Notes under the pieces: model-generated
Seen by the model: only the letters and a program-made list of their open reading frames with translations
Database searches by the model: none
Told to the model about the DNA's origin: nothing
Assembly: GCF_008360935.1 (NCBI RefSeq)
Contig: NZ_SRXO01000031.1
Span: 1-64,000 of the forward strand
DNA: 64,000 nt
Direction of reading: 5' to 3'
Source: Siccirubricoccus phaeus
GTDB taxonomy: Bacteria > Pseudomonadota > Alphaproteobacteria > Acetobacterales > Acetobacteraceae
Shown here: positions 37,201-44,147 of the stretch, in pieces
Numbering within the stretch: the first letter of the stretch is position 1
Layout: every line of letters begins with the position of its first letter
Made by a program: the position numbers and the translations under genes

Positions 37201-39588
37201 ACCTCCACCCAGGCCGGCGCCATCGAGACCACCGATCTCGCAGTGCTCAGCACCAGCCAGCTCGCCGGCTTCGGCACCACCCAGCTCATCGGGCTTTCCA
37301 CCACCCAGATCGGCGCGCTGACCACCACCCAGCTCGCCGGCATCGGCTCGGCGCAGGTGGCGGGGCTCACCACCACCCAGGTGGCCGCGCTGACCACCAC
37401 CCAGGTCGAGGCGCTGGGCACGGCGCAGCTTCGCGGCCTCACCTCCTCCCAGACGGCAGCGCTGACCACCACGCAAATCGGGGCACTCTCCACCACCCAG
37501 ATCGCCGGCCTCGGCACCACCCAGATCATCGGCCTCGAGACCACCGACCTGGTGGCGCTGACCACCACCCAGATCGGTGCCCTGACCTCCACCCAGCTCG
37601 GCGCACTGCTCGACGCCCAGGTGGCGGCGCTGGAGACCACCGATCTCGCGGCACTCACCACCACCCAACTCGCCGGCCTCGGCTCCAACCAGGTGGATGC
37701 CCTCACCACCGCCCAGCTCCAGGCGCTGACCACCACCCAGGTGGCGGCGCTAGGCACCACGCAGCTCCGGGCGCTGACGTCCACTCAGGCGGCGGCGCTG
37801 ACCACGACCCAGATCGGGGCGCTCTCCACCAGCCAGGTTGCGGGGCTCGGCACCACCCAGATCCGTGGGCTGGAGACCACCGACCTCGCCGCGCTCACCA
37901 CCACCCAGATCGGCGCGCTGACCTCCACCCAACTCGGCGCGCTGACCTCCACCCAGGCCGGCGCCATCGAGACCACCGATCTCGCGGTGCTTTCCACCAC
38001 CCAGCTCGCCGGCTTCGGCTCCACCCAGCTCGCCGGGCTCTCCACCACCCAGATCAATGCGCTGACCACCACACAGCTCGCCGGCCTCGGCACCGCCCAG
38101 ATGGCCGGCCTCACCACCGCCCAGGTGGCCGCACTGACCACCACCCAGGTCGAGGCGCTGGGCACGGCGCAGCTTCGCGGCCTCACCTCCTCCCAGACCG
38201 CGGCGCTGACCACGACGCAGATCGGGGCACTCTCCACCACCCAGATCGCCGGGCTCGGCACCACCCAGATCATCGGCCTCGAGACCACCGATCTGGCGGC
38301 GCTCACCACCACCCAGATCGGCGCTCTGACCACCACCCAGCTCGGTGCGCTGCTCGATGCCCAGGTAGCGGCGATGGAGACCACCGATCTCGCGGCACTC
38401 ACCACCACCCAGCTTGCCGGCCTCGGCACCGGCCAGATGGATGCGCTCACCACCGCCCAGCTCCAGGCGCTGACCACCACTCAGGTCGGGGCGCTCTCCA
38501 CCACCCAGCTCCGGGCGCTGACCTCCGCCCAGGCGGCGGCGCTCACCACCACCCAGATCGGGACGCTCGGCACCAGCCAGATCGCCGGCCTCGCTACCAC
38601 CCAGATCCGCGGGTTCGAGACCACGGACCTGGTGGCGCTGAGCACCACCCAGATCGGCGCCCTGACCTCCACCCAGCTCAACGCCCTCACCTCCACCCAG
38701 GCGGGCTCGCTGGAGACGACCGATCTCGCGGTGCTCAGCACCACCCAGCTCGCGGGCTTCGGCTCCACCCAGCTCGGCGGGCTTTCCACCACCCAGATCA
38801 ACGCGCTGACCACCACCCAGCTCGCCGGGCTCAGCACCGCGCAGGTCTCGGGCCTCGCCACCACCCAGGTGGCGGTGCTCACCACCACCCAGCTCGACGC
38901 CCTGACCACCACCCAGCTCCGCGGCCTCACCGCCGCCCAGGTGGCGGCGCTGACCACCACCCAGATCGGGGCGCTCTCCACCACCCAGGTCGCCGGCCTC
39001 GGCACCACCCAGATCGTCGGCCTCGAAACCACCGACCTGGCGGCGCTTTCCACCACCCAGATCGGCGCCTTGACCTCTACCCAGCTCGGCGTGCTGCTGG
39101 ACACCCAGGTGGCGGCGCTGGAGACGACCGACCTCGCCACCCTCGCCACCACCCAGATCGCGGGCTTCGGCACCGGCCAGGTGGCGGCGCTCACCACGGC
39201 GCAGCTCCAGGCGCTGACCACCACCCAGGTGCAGGGCCTCAGCACCACCCAGCTCCAGGGCCTCACCGCCGCCCAGGTGGCGGCGATGGAGACCGCGGAT
39301 CTGACAGCGCTGGCCACCACCCAGTTCGCCTCGCTCACCACGGCGCAGATCGCGGCGCTGACGACCACCCAGGTGGTGGCGCTGACCACGACGGAGATCG
39401 TCGCCCTCACCACCACCCAGATGGCGGGGCTGACCACCACCCAGATCGCCGCCTTCACCACCACGCAAATCGGGGCGCTGGAGACCACCGATATCGCCGC
39501 CCTGAGCGACACCCAGGTCGGCGGCTTCACCTCTACCCAGACCGGCGTCATGTCGGATCCGCAGATCAACGCCATGTTCGCCGTCTGA
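31252..39588 (+). CDS. Giant octapeptide-repeat protein (~2,778 aa)
   Basis: After a 3-5 residue start, the whole product is an array of ~345 octapeptides of consensus (A/G)L-T-T-T-Q-(I/L/V)-(A/G). Variants with ETTDL replace TTTQI at fixed places. A higher-order unit of 744 bp (31 octads) repeats with exact spacing: the octad before LQ starts at 31747, 32491, 33235, 33979, 34723, 35467, 36211, 36955, 37699, 38443 and 39187. Within a unit ETTDL octads are 4, 13, 4 and 10 octads apart. There is no Cys, Trp, Tyr, Lys-rich or globular part except rare residues, no signal peptide and no recognisable secretion or anchoring domain; the C-terminus is INAMFAV. ATG 31252 or GTG 31240 could be the start. 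The regular Leu/Ile spacing suggests a solenoid, perhaps exported by type I secretion, but function is unknown. Similar LTTxQI arrays occur in other alphaproteobacterial proteins (from memory). Confidence 0.85.
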   Translation: MPAISLLTTTQIAALTTTSIAALTTSQIAAMATTQIAALTTTQVGALASTQLAAMTAAEVAAIETTDLVVLGTSQLRGLTSAQVAALSTTQVESLTTTQLAGLTTSQLRGLETADLAALTTTQIGALSTAQLGALSSAQTAALETTDLAALTTTQLAGLGSVQVRALGTAQIQALTTTQVAALTTTQLRALTSTQAAALTTTQVGALGTAQIAGLGTTQIRGLETTDLAALTTTQIGALTSTQLNALTSTQAGAIETTDLAVLTTSQLAGIGSTQLVGLSTTQIGALTTTQLAGLASTQMAGLTTTQVAVLTTTQIEALGSTQLRGMTSSQTAALTTTQIGALSTTQIAGLTTTQIKGLESTDLVALTTTQIGALTTTQLAALSSTQAAAMETTDLAVLTTTQLAGFGSSQMRALGTAQLQALTTTQVEALTSTQLRALTSTQAAALTTTQVGALGTAQIAGLGTTQIRGLETTDLAALTTTQIGALTSTQLNALTSTQAGAIETTDLAVLTTSQLAGIGSTQLVGLSTTQIGALTTTQLAGLASTQMAGLTTTQVAVLTTTQIEALGSTQLRGMTSSQTASLTTTQIGALSTTQIAGLGTTQIKGLETTDLVALTTTQFGALTTTQLAALSSSQTAAMETTDLAVLTTTQLAGFGSSQMRALGTTQLQALTTTQVEALTSTQLRALTSTQAAALTTTQIGALGTAQIVGLATTQIRGLESTDLAALTTTQFGALTSTQLNALTSTQAGAIETTDLAVLATSQLAGFSSAQLVGLSTTQIGALTTTQLAGLASTQLAGLTTTQVAALTTTQIEALGTAQLRGLTSAQTAALTTTQIGALSTTQIAGLGTTQIKGLETTDLVALTTTQIGALTTTQLGALTSIQAAALETTDLAALTTTQLAGLGSVQVRALGTTQLQALTTTQMEALTSTQLRALTSTQTAALSTTQIGALGTAQIAGLGTTQIRGLESTDLAALTTTQIGALTSSQLGALTSTQAGAIETTDLAVLTTSQLAGIGSTQLVGLSTTQIGALTTTQLAGLASTQMAGLTTTQMAVLTTTQIEALGTAQLRGMTSSQTAALTTTQIGALSTTQIAGLGTTQIRGLETTDLVALTTTQIGALTTTQLGALTSTQAAAVETTDLAALTTTQLAGLGSTQMAALTTTQLQALTTTQVAALTTTQMRALTTTQMAGLTTTQLGALGTAQIAGLGTTQIRGLETTDLAALTTTQVGALTSSQLGALTSTQAGAIETTDLAVLTTSQLAGIGSTQIIGLSTTQIGALTTTQLAGLASTQMAGLTTTQVAVLTTTQIEALGSTQLRGMTSSQTASLTTTQIGALSTTQIAGLGTTQIKGLETTDLVALTTTQFGALTTTQLGALTSTQAAAVETTDLAALSTTQLAGFGSTQMAALSTTQLQALTTTQIGGLGTAQLRALTSTQAAALTTTQIGTLSTSQIAGLATTQIRGLESTDLAALTTTQIGALTSTQLAGLTSTQAGAIETTDLAVLSTSQLAGFGTTQLIGLSTTQIGALTTTQLAGIGSAQVAGLTTTQVAALTTTQIEALGTAQLRGLTSSQTAALTTTQIGALSTTQIAGLGTTQIRGLETTDLVALTTTQIGALTTTQLGALTSTQAAALETTDLAALTTTQLAGFGTTQMAALTTTQLQALTTTQIGGLGTAQLRALTSTQAAALTTTQIGTLSTSQIAGLGTTQIRGLETTDLAALTTTQIGALTSTQLAALTSTQAGAIETTDLAVLSTSQLAGLGTTQLIGLSTTQIGALTTTQLAGISSAQVAELTTTQVAVLTTTQVEALGTAQLRGLTSSQTAALTTTQIGALSTTQIAGLGTTQIRGLETTDLAALTTTQIGALTSTQLGALTSTQAGAIETTDLAVLTTTQLAGLGSNQVAALTTTQLQALTTTQVGALSTTQLRALTSTQAAALTTTQVGALTTSQIAGLATTQIRGLETTDLAALTTTQIGALTSSQLAGLTSTQAGAIETTDLAVLSTSQLAGFGTTQLIGLSTTQIGALTTTQLAGIGSAQVAGLTTTQVAALTTTQVEALGTAQLRGLTSSQTAALTTTQIGALSTTQIAGLGTTQIIGLETTDLVALTTTQIGALTSTQLGALLDAQVAALETTDLAALTTTQLAGLGSNQVDALTTAQLQALTTTQVAALGTTQLRALTSTQAAALTTTQIGALSTSQVAGLGTTQIRGLETTDLAALTTTQIGALTSTQLGALTSTQAGAIETTDLAVLSTTQLAGFGSTQLAGLSTTQINALTTTQLAGLGTAQMAGLTTAQVAALTTTQVEALGTAQLRGLTSSQTAALTTTQIGALSTTQIAGLGTTQIIGLETTDLAALTTTQIGALTTTQLGALLDAQVAAMETTDLAALTTTQLAGLGTGQMDALTTAQLQALTTTQVGALSTTQLRALTSAQAAALTTTQIGTLGTSQIAGLATTQIRGFETTDLVALSTTQIGALTSTQLNALTSTQAGSLETTDLAVLSTTQLAGFGSTQLGGLSTTQINALTTTQLAGLSTAQVSGLATTQVAVLTTTQLDALTTTQLRGLTAAQVAALTTTQIGALSTTQVAGLGTTQIVGLETTDLAALSTTQIGALTSTQLGVLLDTQVAALETTDLATLATTQIAGFGTGQVAALTTAQLQALTTTQVQGLSTTQLQGLTAAQVAAMETADLTALATTQFASLTTAQIAALTTTQVVALTTTEIVALTTTQMAGLTTTQIAAFTTTQIGALETTDIAALSDTQVGGFTSTQTGVMSDPQINAMFAV
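31579..39330 (+). repeat. Tandem repeat: 24-bp unit in a 744-bp higher-order period
   Basis: The basic unit is 24 bp (GCGCTGACCACCACCCAGAT-type). Eleven anchor positions spaced exactly 744 bp, from 31747 to 39187, show a second-order unit of 31 basic units present about ten times with no net insertion or deletion. Neighbouring units are near-identical over long stretches, for example 31921-32000 versus 32665-32744. The first ~320 bp of the gene is outside this phase. Confidence 0.9.
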
Positions 39589-39908
39589 GGAGCCCGTCCT
39601 GGGGGCTTGCCGGCGGGCTGGCCGGCCGGTTGAGCCGGCGGACGCGCCGGGGACCGGGGGCGAAGTCCCGCAGGCGCCAATACCCCCGGCAGGGGCTCTC
39701 CCCTGCGCCCTCGCCGGGAGAAGAGTTTCCCCCCCGATCCCGCCTCCAATCGCCGGCTCCGGAACGCAGGCCGGGGTCCGGGAAGGGCCCCTCCCCGGCG
39801 AGGGTGGCGGCGCTGCCGCCAATGGGCGGCGCGCCCTACCGGGGTTTGGGGCACCGCCCGATTCTTCCCCTCCCGCCCCGGCCCGGCTTCCGGCATGGTC
39901 GGCGCCGC
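39589..39908. repeat. Gene-free region with a variant of palindromic repeat A
   Basis: Just after the giant gene are hairpins GCTTGCCGGCGGGCTGGCCGG-like, CAGGGGCTCTCCCCTG (about 39692-39707), GGCCGGGGTCCGGGAAGGGCC and a terminal GGGCGGCGCGCCC. The motif GGGGTCCGGG and the overall series of hairpins match family A, but the GTTTCAGACCCGACG core is not recognisable. It probably terminates the giant gene. I see no gene. Confidence 0.5.
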
Positions 39909-40691
39909 ATGTCCGTCCCCGGCGCTTCCGATGACTGGTCCGTCCTGCTGGCGCGGCGCGATGCGCCAGGGCCGTTGCCGCCCGGGCCGCTCGCCGCGCT
40001 GTTCGGCCCGGTGCTGGCGCCGCCGGAGGCGCCCGATGGCTGCCGGGTCGTCGGCCGCCTGGCCCAGACGCTGGATGGCCGCATCGCCACCGTCTCCGGT
40101 TCCTCGCAATGGATCGGCGGGCGCGGCGACCTGCTGCACACCCACCGGCTGCGGGCCCTGTGCCATGCGGTGCTGGTCGGGGCCGGGACGGTGCGGCAGG
40201 ATGATCCGCGGCTGACCACCAGGCTTTGCCCCGGGCCGCACCCGCTGCGCGTCATCCTGGACACCAATCGCCGCCTCTCGCCCGATTACGGCGTGTTCCG
40301 GGAGGGGCCGCCGACCCTGCTGCTGGCCGCCGAGGACGCCCCCGGCCCCGATCGTTGCGGCCGGGCGGAGGTGCTGCGCCTGCCGCGCGGGAAGCAGGGC
40401 GGGCTTGCCATCCCCGCCATCCTGGCGGCGCTGGCGGCGCGCGGGCTGACGCGGCTCTTCGTCGAGGGCGGGGGCGTCACCGTCTCCCGCTTCCTCGCCG
40501 CGGGCTGCCTGGACCGACTGCATGTGACGGTGGCGCCGGTGCTGCTCGGCTCCGGCATTCCCGCCTTCACCCTGCCGGAGGCAGCGCGCATCGCCGATGG
40601 GCTGCGCTTCGCCTGGGAGGTGCATAAGCTGGAGGAGGATGTGCTGTTCGACATTCCGCTGCACCGCGCCCGGCCCGAAATCTGCCGGTGA
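39909..40691 (+). CDS. RibD C-terminal/dihydrofolate-reductase-fold reductase
   Basis: A 260-residue protein of the RibD_C family. The DHFR-like fold is marked by GRLAQTLDGRIATVSGSSQWIGG, HAVLVGAGTVRQDDPRLTTR (~90-109) and FVEGGGVTVSRFL. It lacks the deaminase half of RibD, so it is a stand-alone NADPH-dependent reductase acting on a pyrimidine or pterin-like compound. The start is ATG 39909; its stop overlaps the GTG of the next gene by 4 nt. First gene of a five-gene operon with PTPS-like, glycosyltransferase and methyltransferase genes, which suggests it reduces a pterin precursor. Confidence 0.85.
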   Translation: MSVPGASDDWSVLLARRDAPGPLPPGPLAALFGPVLAPPEAPDGCRVVGRLAQTLDGRIATVSGSSQWIGGRGDLLHTHRLRALCHAVLVGAGTVRQDDPRLTTRLCPGPHPLRVILDTNRRLSPDYGVFREGPPTLLLAAEDAPGPDRCGRAEVLRLPRGKQGGLAIPAILAALAARGLTRLFVEGGGVTVSRFLAAGCLDRLHVTVAPVLLGSGIPAFTLPEAARIADGLRFAWEVHKLEEDVLFDIPLHRARPEICR

Positions 40692-41659
40692 GCGGCACCG
40701 CCACCGCCCTGTGGTACACCGCCCCCGGCCGGGCCGAATTGCGCGAGGAGGCGCTGCCGCCCTGCGCGCCGGGCCAGGCGCTGGTGCGGAGCCTGACCAG
40801 CGGGATTTCCCGCGGGACGGAAAGGCTGGTCGGTGCCGGCCGCGTGCCACGCAGCCAATGGGCGGCGATGCGCGCCCCGCTGATGGCGGGCGATTTCCCC
40901 TTTCCGGTGAAGTACGGCTATGCGGTGGTCGGGCGGGTGGAGGCCGGGCCGCCCGAATTGCTCGGCCGCCGCATCTTCTGCCTGCATCCGCACCAGGACC
41001 TGTTCCTGGCGCCGGCCGCGATGTGCATCAAGGTGCCCGATGCGGTGCCGGACCATCGCGCCGTGCTGGCGGCCAATATGGAAACCGCGCTGAACCTGAT
41101 CTGGGATGCCCGGCCGCTGCCGGGGGAGCGGACCCTCGTCATCGGCGCCGGCGTGGTGGGGCTGCTGGCCGCCGCGCTGCTGGCCCGCATCCCGGGCCTC
41201 GCGCTCATCGTCACCGATATCGACCCCGGCCGCACGGCGCTGGCCGAGGCGCTCGGGGCCCGCTTCCTGCCGCCGGAGGAGGTGCCGGGCGAGCAGGAAC
41301 TCATCCTCCACGCCAGCGCCAGCGAGGCGGGGCTCCGCCTCGCCCTCGACCGCGCCGGCTTCGAGGCGCGCATCCTGGAAGCGAGCTGGCATGGCGACCG
41401 CGCCGTGACGCTGCCGCTGGGCGAGGCCTTCCATGCGAAGCGGCTTGCGCTGCTCTCCTCGCAGGTCGGCGCCGTCTCCCCTGCCCTGCGCGGCCGGCGG
41501 AGCCATGCGGAGCGGCTGGCGCTGGCCCTTGCCCTGCTCGACGATGCCCGCCTCGATGCGCTACTCGCCCCGCCCACGCGCTTCGCCGCGCTGCCGGCGG
41601 CGCTGCCGGCGCTGCTGGATGGGGGCGGCGCCCCCTGCCCGCTTGTCACCTACATATAA
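40688..41659 (+). CDS. Zinc-less MDR-family dehydrogenase (BchC-like)
   Basis: A 323-residue medium-chain dehydrogenase/reductase. The N-terminal GroES-like part holds LTSGISRGTERLVGAG and KYGYAVVGRVEAG; the Rossmann motif is VIGAGVVGLLAAALL (~153-167). The usual structural-zinc cysteine cluster is absent, and the C-terminal catalytic-domain lobe is short. This is the compact group that includes BchC and the dehydrogenases found next to PTPS-like genes. It starts at GTG 40688, overlapping the RibD_C stop, so the genes are translationally coupled. Confidence 0.82.
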   Translation: MSGTATALWYTAPGRAELREEALPPCAPGQALVRSLTSGISRGTERLVGAGRVPRSQWAAMRAPLMAGDFPFPVKYGYAVVGRVEAGPPELLGRRIFCLHPHQDLFLAPAAMCIKVPDAVPDHRAVLAANMETALNLIWDARPLPGERTLVIGAGVVGLLAAALLARIPGLALIVTDIDPGRTALAEALGARFLPPEEVPGEQELILHASASEAGLRLALDRAGFEARILEASWHGDRAVTLPLGEAFHAKRLALLSSQVGAVSPALRGRRSHAERLALALALLDDARLDALLAPPTRFAALPAALPALLDGGGAPCPLVTYI

Positions 41660-41675
41660 TACAGAGTGCGTCCGC

Positions 41676-42077
41676 ATGTTCAGCCTGACCGTCTGCGACC
41701 ACATCATGATCGCCCACAGCTTCCGCGGCGCCGAATTCGGCCCGGCGCAAAGGCTGCACGGCGCCACCTTCGCGGTGGAGGCGGAATTCCGCGCGCCGCA
41801 ACTCGATGCGCTGCATCTGCTGGTGGATATCGGCCTGGCGAAGCAGGAGCTGCGCCGGGCGCTGGACACGCTGGACTACCGCAATCTGGACGGCGAGCCG
41901 CAATTCGCCGGCCTCAACACCACGACGGAATATCTCTGCCAGCATATCCACGGGCTGCTGGCCGCGGCGCTGAAGGCAGGGCGGCTGGGGGCGCAGAGCG
42001 GCAACGTCACCGCGCTGAAAGTGCTGCTGCGGGAGAGCCCGAATGCCTGGGCGGCCTATGAGGGGCCGATCGCATGA
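41676..42077 (+). CDS. PTPS/QueD-family protein with substituted catalytic residues
   Basis: A 133-residue T-fold protein of the 6-pyruvoyl-tetrahydropterin synthase family. IAHSF keeps the first zinc His and QRLHGATF the second, but the third zinc His of the HGH motif is Ala. The catalytic Cys that usually lies four residues before that His is also Ala, and the DHHYLN motif is DYRNLD. The pterin-anchoring Glu is kept (VLLRESP), as is NTTTEYL. It should therefore bind a pterin but not run the QueD or PTPS reaction in the usual way. ATG 41676 follows ACAGAG; the stop overlaps the glycosyltransferase ATG. Confidence 0.82.
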   Translation: MFSLTVCDHIMIAHSFRGAEFGPAQRLHGATFAVEAEFRAPQLDALHLLVDIGLAKQELRRALDTLDYRNLDGEPQFAGLNTTTEYLCQHIHGLLAAALKAGRLGAQSGNVTALKVLLRESPNAWAAYEGPIA

Positions 42078-43120
42078 GCCTCGCCCTGCTGGTGCCGGGG
42101 CCCTTCGACATGGTTTCCGGCGGCTACATCTATGACCGCCGCATGGTGCAGGGGCTGACGGCGCTGGGGCAGGAGGTGCGGGTGGTGGAACTCGCCGGCC
42201 GCCACCCGCTGCCGGACGAAGCCGCCACCGCGGCGGCCAGGGCGGCGCTGGACAACCTGCCGGAGGGGACGCGCCTGCTCATCGACGGGCTCGGCCTGCC
42301 CGGTTTCGCGCCCTTCGCCGCAGAGCTGGAAGCCCGCCGCGCCATGGCGCTGATCCACCACCCGACGGCGCTGGAGCATGGCGCGCCAGAGACCGATCGC
42401 GCGGCGCTGCGGGAGATGGAGGCGGCGCTCTTCCCCCGCCTCGCCCGGCTGATCGCCACCTCCCCCCTCACCGCCCAGCGCCTGGCCGCGGATTTCGGCG
42501 TGGACAAGGCACGGATCGGGGTGGTGGAGCCGGGGACCGATCCGGCGCCGCGCGCCAGGGGCTCGGGCGGGCCGGGGGTGGCGATCCTCTCGGTCGGGGC
42601 GCTGACGCCGCGCAAAGGGCATGACCTGCTGCTGCAGGCGCTCGCCCGGCTGCCGGATCTGGAGTGGCGCCTCACCGTCGTCGGCGCGGTGCGGGACAAG
42701 GTGCATGCGCACGGCTTGCGTGCCCTGGCGGAGGAGCTGGGCATCGCCCAGCGCGTGACCTTCGCCGGGGAGGTGGATGGGGTGGCGCTGGAGGCGCTCT
42801 ATGCCGGCGCCGATCTCTTCGCCCTGGCGACGTACTGGGAAGGCTACGGCATGGCGGCGGCCGAGGCCCTGGCGCGCGGCCTGCCCGTCGCCGTCACCGC
42901 CGGCGGCGCCATTGCCGAGATCGTGCCGGTGGAGGCCGGGGTGGTCTGCCCGCCGGGAGATCTGGTCTCGCTCACCAAGGCGCTGCGGCGCTGCCTGTTC
43001 GACCATGCGCTGCGCGCCGAGATGGCGGAGGCCGCCTGGCAGGCGGGCCAGCGCCTGCCGCGCTGGACCGACCGCGCCGAGGCCCTGCTGGTGGAACTGC
43101 GCCAGGCGGCCCAGGCATGA
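42074..43120 (+). CDS. GT4-family glycosyltransferase
   Basis: A 348-residue GT-B retaining transferase. Segments are PGPFDMVSGGYIYDRRMV at the N-terminus, VGALTPRKGHDLLLQAL (~176-192), AGADLFALATYWEGYGMAAAEALARGLPV (~243-271) with the EX7E motif and VTAGGAIAEIV. No membrane segment is seen, so the acceptor is probably soluble. Coupled by ATGA overlaps to the PTPS-like gene before and the methyltransferase after, which implies glycosylation of the metabolite made by this operon. Confidence 0.88.
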   Translation: MSLALLVPGPFDMVSGGYIYDRRMVQGLTALGQEVRVVELAGRHPLPDEAATAAARAALDNLPEGTRLLIDGLGLPGFAPFAAELEARRAMALIHHPTALEHGAPETDRAALREMEAALFPRLARLIATSPLTAQRLAADFGVDKARIGVVEPGTDPAPRARGSGGPGVAILSVGALTPRKGHDLLLQALARLPDLEWRLTVVGAVRDKVHAHGLRALAEELGIAQRVTFAGEVDGVALEALYAGADLFALATYWEGYGMAAAEALARGLPVAVTAGGAIAEIVPVEAGVVCPPGDLVSLTKALRRCLFDHALRAEMAEAAWQAGQRLPRWTDRAEALLVELRQAAQA

Positions 43121-44007
43121 GCGAGGGCTTCGAGCCGGGCTGGCTGGAGCTGCGGGAGCCGCATGACGCGCTGGCACGGTCCGAGGCGGTGGCGGCGCAT
43201 CTGCTGGCCCTGCTGCCGGCGCGGCCGCGGCTGCTGGATCTCGGCGCCGGCACCGGCAGCCTGTTCCGCTGGCTGGCGCCGCGCATCGGCCGCGCCCAGG
43301 CCTGGACGCTGGTGGACCGGGACAAGGCGATGCTGGAGGCGGCCTTCGAGACCATCGCCGACCGGGCGGAGCAGGTGGGGCTGAAGATCACCTTCCCCAA
43401 CCGCAAGACGCTGCTGGTGCATGCCCCGGGGGGCGCCTGGCGGGTGGAGGCGCTGGCCGCCGACCTGGCGGAGGCGCCGCTTGTGCTGCCCCTGGCCAGC
43501 CATGACGCGGTGGTGAGCTCGGCGCTGTGCGACCTGGTCTCCGCCGCCTGGGTGGAGCGGATGGCGGCGGCGTTGCGCCTGCCCTTCTATGCCTCGCTCT
43601 GCGTCGATGGGCGGGAGGTGTTCTCGCCGCCGCACCCGGCCGATGCGCTGGTGCTTTCCGCCTTCCGCCGCGACCAGGGGCGGGAGAAGGGGTTCGGCGG
43701 GCCGGCGCTCGGCGCCCGGGCGCCGGCGGCGATCGCGGCGGCGTTCGGGGCGCGTGGCTTCACCCTGCATCGCGGCGCCAGCGACTGGCAGGTGCGGGCG
43801 CGCGGGCCACAGCCGATGGACATCCCGCCGCATCCCTTCCTGACGGAGCTGGTACTGGGCCATGCCCTGGCGGCGCGGCGGCAGGAGAGGCGCGGCGCGG
43901 CGGCGATCGGCGACTGGACGGATGTGCGGCTGAACCAGATTGCCATGCGGCTTCTGTCGCTGCGGATCGGCCACCGGGACCTGCTGGCGGTGCCGCCGGG
44001 GCGCTGA
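43117..44007 (+). CDS. Class I SAM-dependent methyltransferase of the pterin-like operon
   Basis: A 296-residue methyltransferase. Motif I is PRLLDLGAGTGSLFRWLAP (~38-56), followed by TLVDRDKAMLEAAF and SHDAVVSSALCDLVSAAWV. The C-terminal half (FYASLCVDGREVFSPPHPAD onward) is a domain I recognise only from genes in the same arrangement. The ATG at 43117 overlaps the glycosyltransferase stop. It is the last gene of the operon; a GC-rich 140-bp gap follows. Confidence 0.83.
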   Translation: MSEGFEPGWLELREPHDALARSEAVAAHLLALLPARPRLLDLGAGTGSLFRWLAPRIGRAQAWTLVDRDKAMLEAAFETIADRAEQVGLKITFPNRKTLLVHAPGGAWRVEALAADLAEAPLVLPLASHDAVVSSALCDLVSAAWVERMAAALRLPFYASLCVDGREVFSPPHPADALVLSAFRRDQGREKGFGGPALGARAPAAIAAAFGARGFTLHRGASDWQVRARGPQPMDIPPHPFLTELVLGHALAARRQERRGAAAIGDWTDVRLNQIAMRLLSLRIGHRDLLAVPPGR

Positions 44008-44147
44008 GGTGGGGCGCCGAGGTGGGGCGGGCGGGCTGGTTACGTCCGCGCCCGGCCGCGAGGGCGGCCTTTTTCGCTCCCATCCGGCATGGCAGGCCCG
44101 CAGCACCCACCCTGGCGCCGCCCCCGCAGCCGTGTAGGCTCGCCCCC

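Noticed and set aside
31114-37668. Very long minus-strand ORFs (for example 2,184 codons) opposite the giant gene
   Set aside because: They arise because a 24-bp periodic sequence keeps all frames free of stops; their product is only the antisense of the octapeptide code.
31252-39588. Regular 24-bp repeats as a CRISPR array
   Set aside because: There are no unique spacers and no cas genes; the repeats are adjacent coding units.
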